From positions 1-7,701 of the forward strand of contig JASLAV010000731.1 of the NCBI GenBank assembly GCA_030146905.1: DNA of 7,701 nt, given 5' to 3'. A model generated the notes under the pieces. That model saw nothing but the letters and a program-made list of their open reading frames with translations, ran no database searches and was not told the DNA's origin. This stretch comes from Lentzea sp. GTDB lineage: Bacteria > Actinomycetota > Actinomycetes > Mycobacteriales > Pseudonocardiaceae. The translations under genes were made by a program, and so were the position numbers. Position 1 is the stretch's first letter, and each line of letters begins with the position of its first letter. Below are positions 7,527 through 7,701 of the stretch, piece after piece.

Positions 7527-7701
7527 ATGACTGCGAACGCTGTGCTGAGCCCCATCCCTACCCCGCCACACCGAGAACCTCCGCCTGGCGTCACCGCGAT
7601 GGTGCGGATGATCCGGGAGAGCTTCGCGGTGGTGGAGCCGCATTCCGAAGAAGTGGCGAAGTTCTTCTACGGCATGCTCTTCTCGCTCTCGCCCGCCACA
7701 C
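7527..7701 (+). CDS. globin-domain protein, probably flavohemoprotein (5' part)
   Basis: An open frame of 58 codons from the ATG at 7527 runs off the right end of the window. After a Pro-rich leader of about 20 residues (SPIPTPPHREPPP) comes MVRMIRESFAVVEPHSEEVAKFFYGMLF, which matches the A/B-helix start of bacterial single-domain globins and flavohemoproteins: a helix with RESF, then EPHxxEVxxxFYxxLF. The heme-binding His and distal residues lie beyond the window. In actinobacteria this N-terminus usually belongs to a globin fused to an FAD/NAD reductase, active in nitric-oxide detoxification or redox chemistry; whether this one has the reductase part cannot be seen. A GTGGAGA at 7508-7514 is too far (12 nt) to be a good ribosome-binding site. 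A Met at codon 25 (7599) is an alternative start. It is divergent from the PNPOx-fold gene. Confidence 0.8.
   Translation, partial: MTANAVLSPIPTPPHREPPPGVTAMVRMIRESFAVVEPHSEEVAKFFYGMLFSLSPAT

Overview
The window is ordinary high-GC chromosomal DNA of an actinobacterium. Four things point there: strongly G/C-biased third codon positions with GTG and TTG starts; a ClpB chaperone preceded by an inverted repeat of the HspR/HAIR type; TTGTCCACA-type DnaA boxes, the form known from Streptomyces; and TANNNT boxes placed 6-8 nt before start codons, as in leaderless actinobacterial transcripts. The protein flavour would suit Pseudonocardiaceae or a relative, but I cannot fix the genus. I see no phage, IS, CRISPR, tRNA or rRNA.

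Layout. 1-85: left edge, no gene seen. 86-859 (-): short-chain dehydrogenase/reductase. 908-1642 (-): single-pass membrane protein of unknown function. 1643-1813: intergenic, with two strong hairpins after clpB and a probable leaderless promoter for the membrane protein. 1814-4396 (-): clpB. 4397-4542: divergent intergenic region with a HAIR-like operator. 4543-4926 (+): small VOC/glyoxalase-like protein, whose 3' end overlaps the convergent gene by 103 bp. 4824-6482 (-): 14-TM drug-efflux-type MFS transporter; the DNA for its variable C-terminal tail carries three DnaA-box-like 9-mers spaced exactly 21 bp apart. 6483-6671: MFS promoter with a double inverted-repeat operator, then a terminator hairpin. 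6672-7295 (-): flavin-binding protein of the pyridoxamine-phosphate-oxidase fold. 7296-7526: divergent intergenic region with a CAACTAGTTG palindrome. 7527 to the window end (+): 5' part of a globin-domain protein, probably a flavohemoprotein.

How the genes fit together. Most genes appear to be separate transcription units. ClpB is a heat-shock disaggregase, probably repressed by HspR. The MFS pump looks repressor-controlled, but its repressor gene is not in the window. The flavin-binding protein and the globin are divergently arranged and may share control; nitrosative or redox stress is a guess from the globin family. The SDR and the unknown membrane protein lie downstream of clpB but probably have their own leaderless promoters.

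I found no convincing new multi-gene system. The most interesting non-coding signals are the 21-bp-periodic DnaA-box triplet, the double operator with no adjacent regulator, and the clean hairpins placed 6-7 nt after two stop codons.
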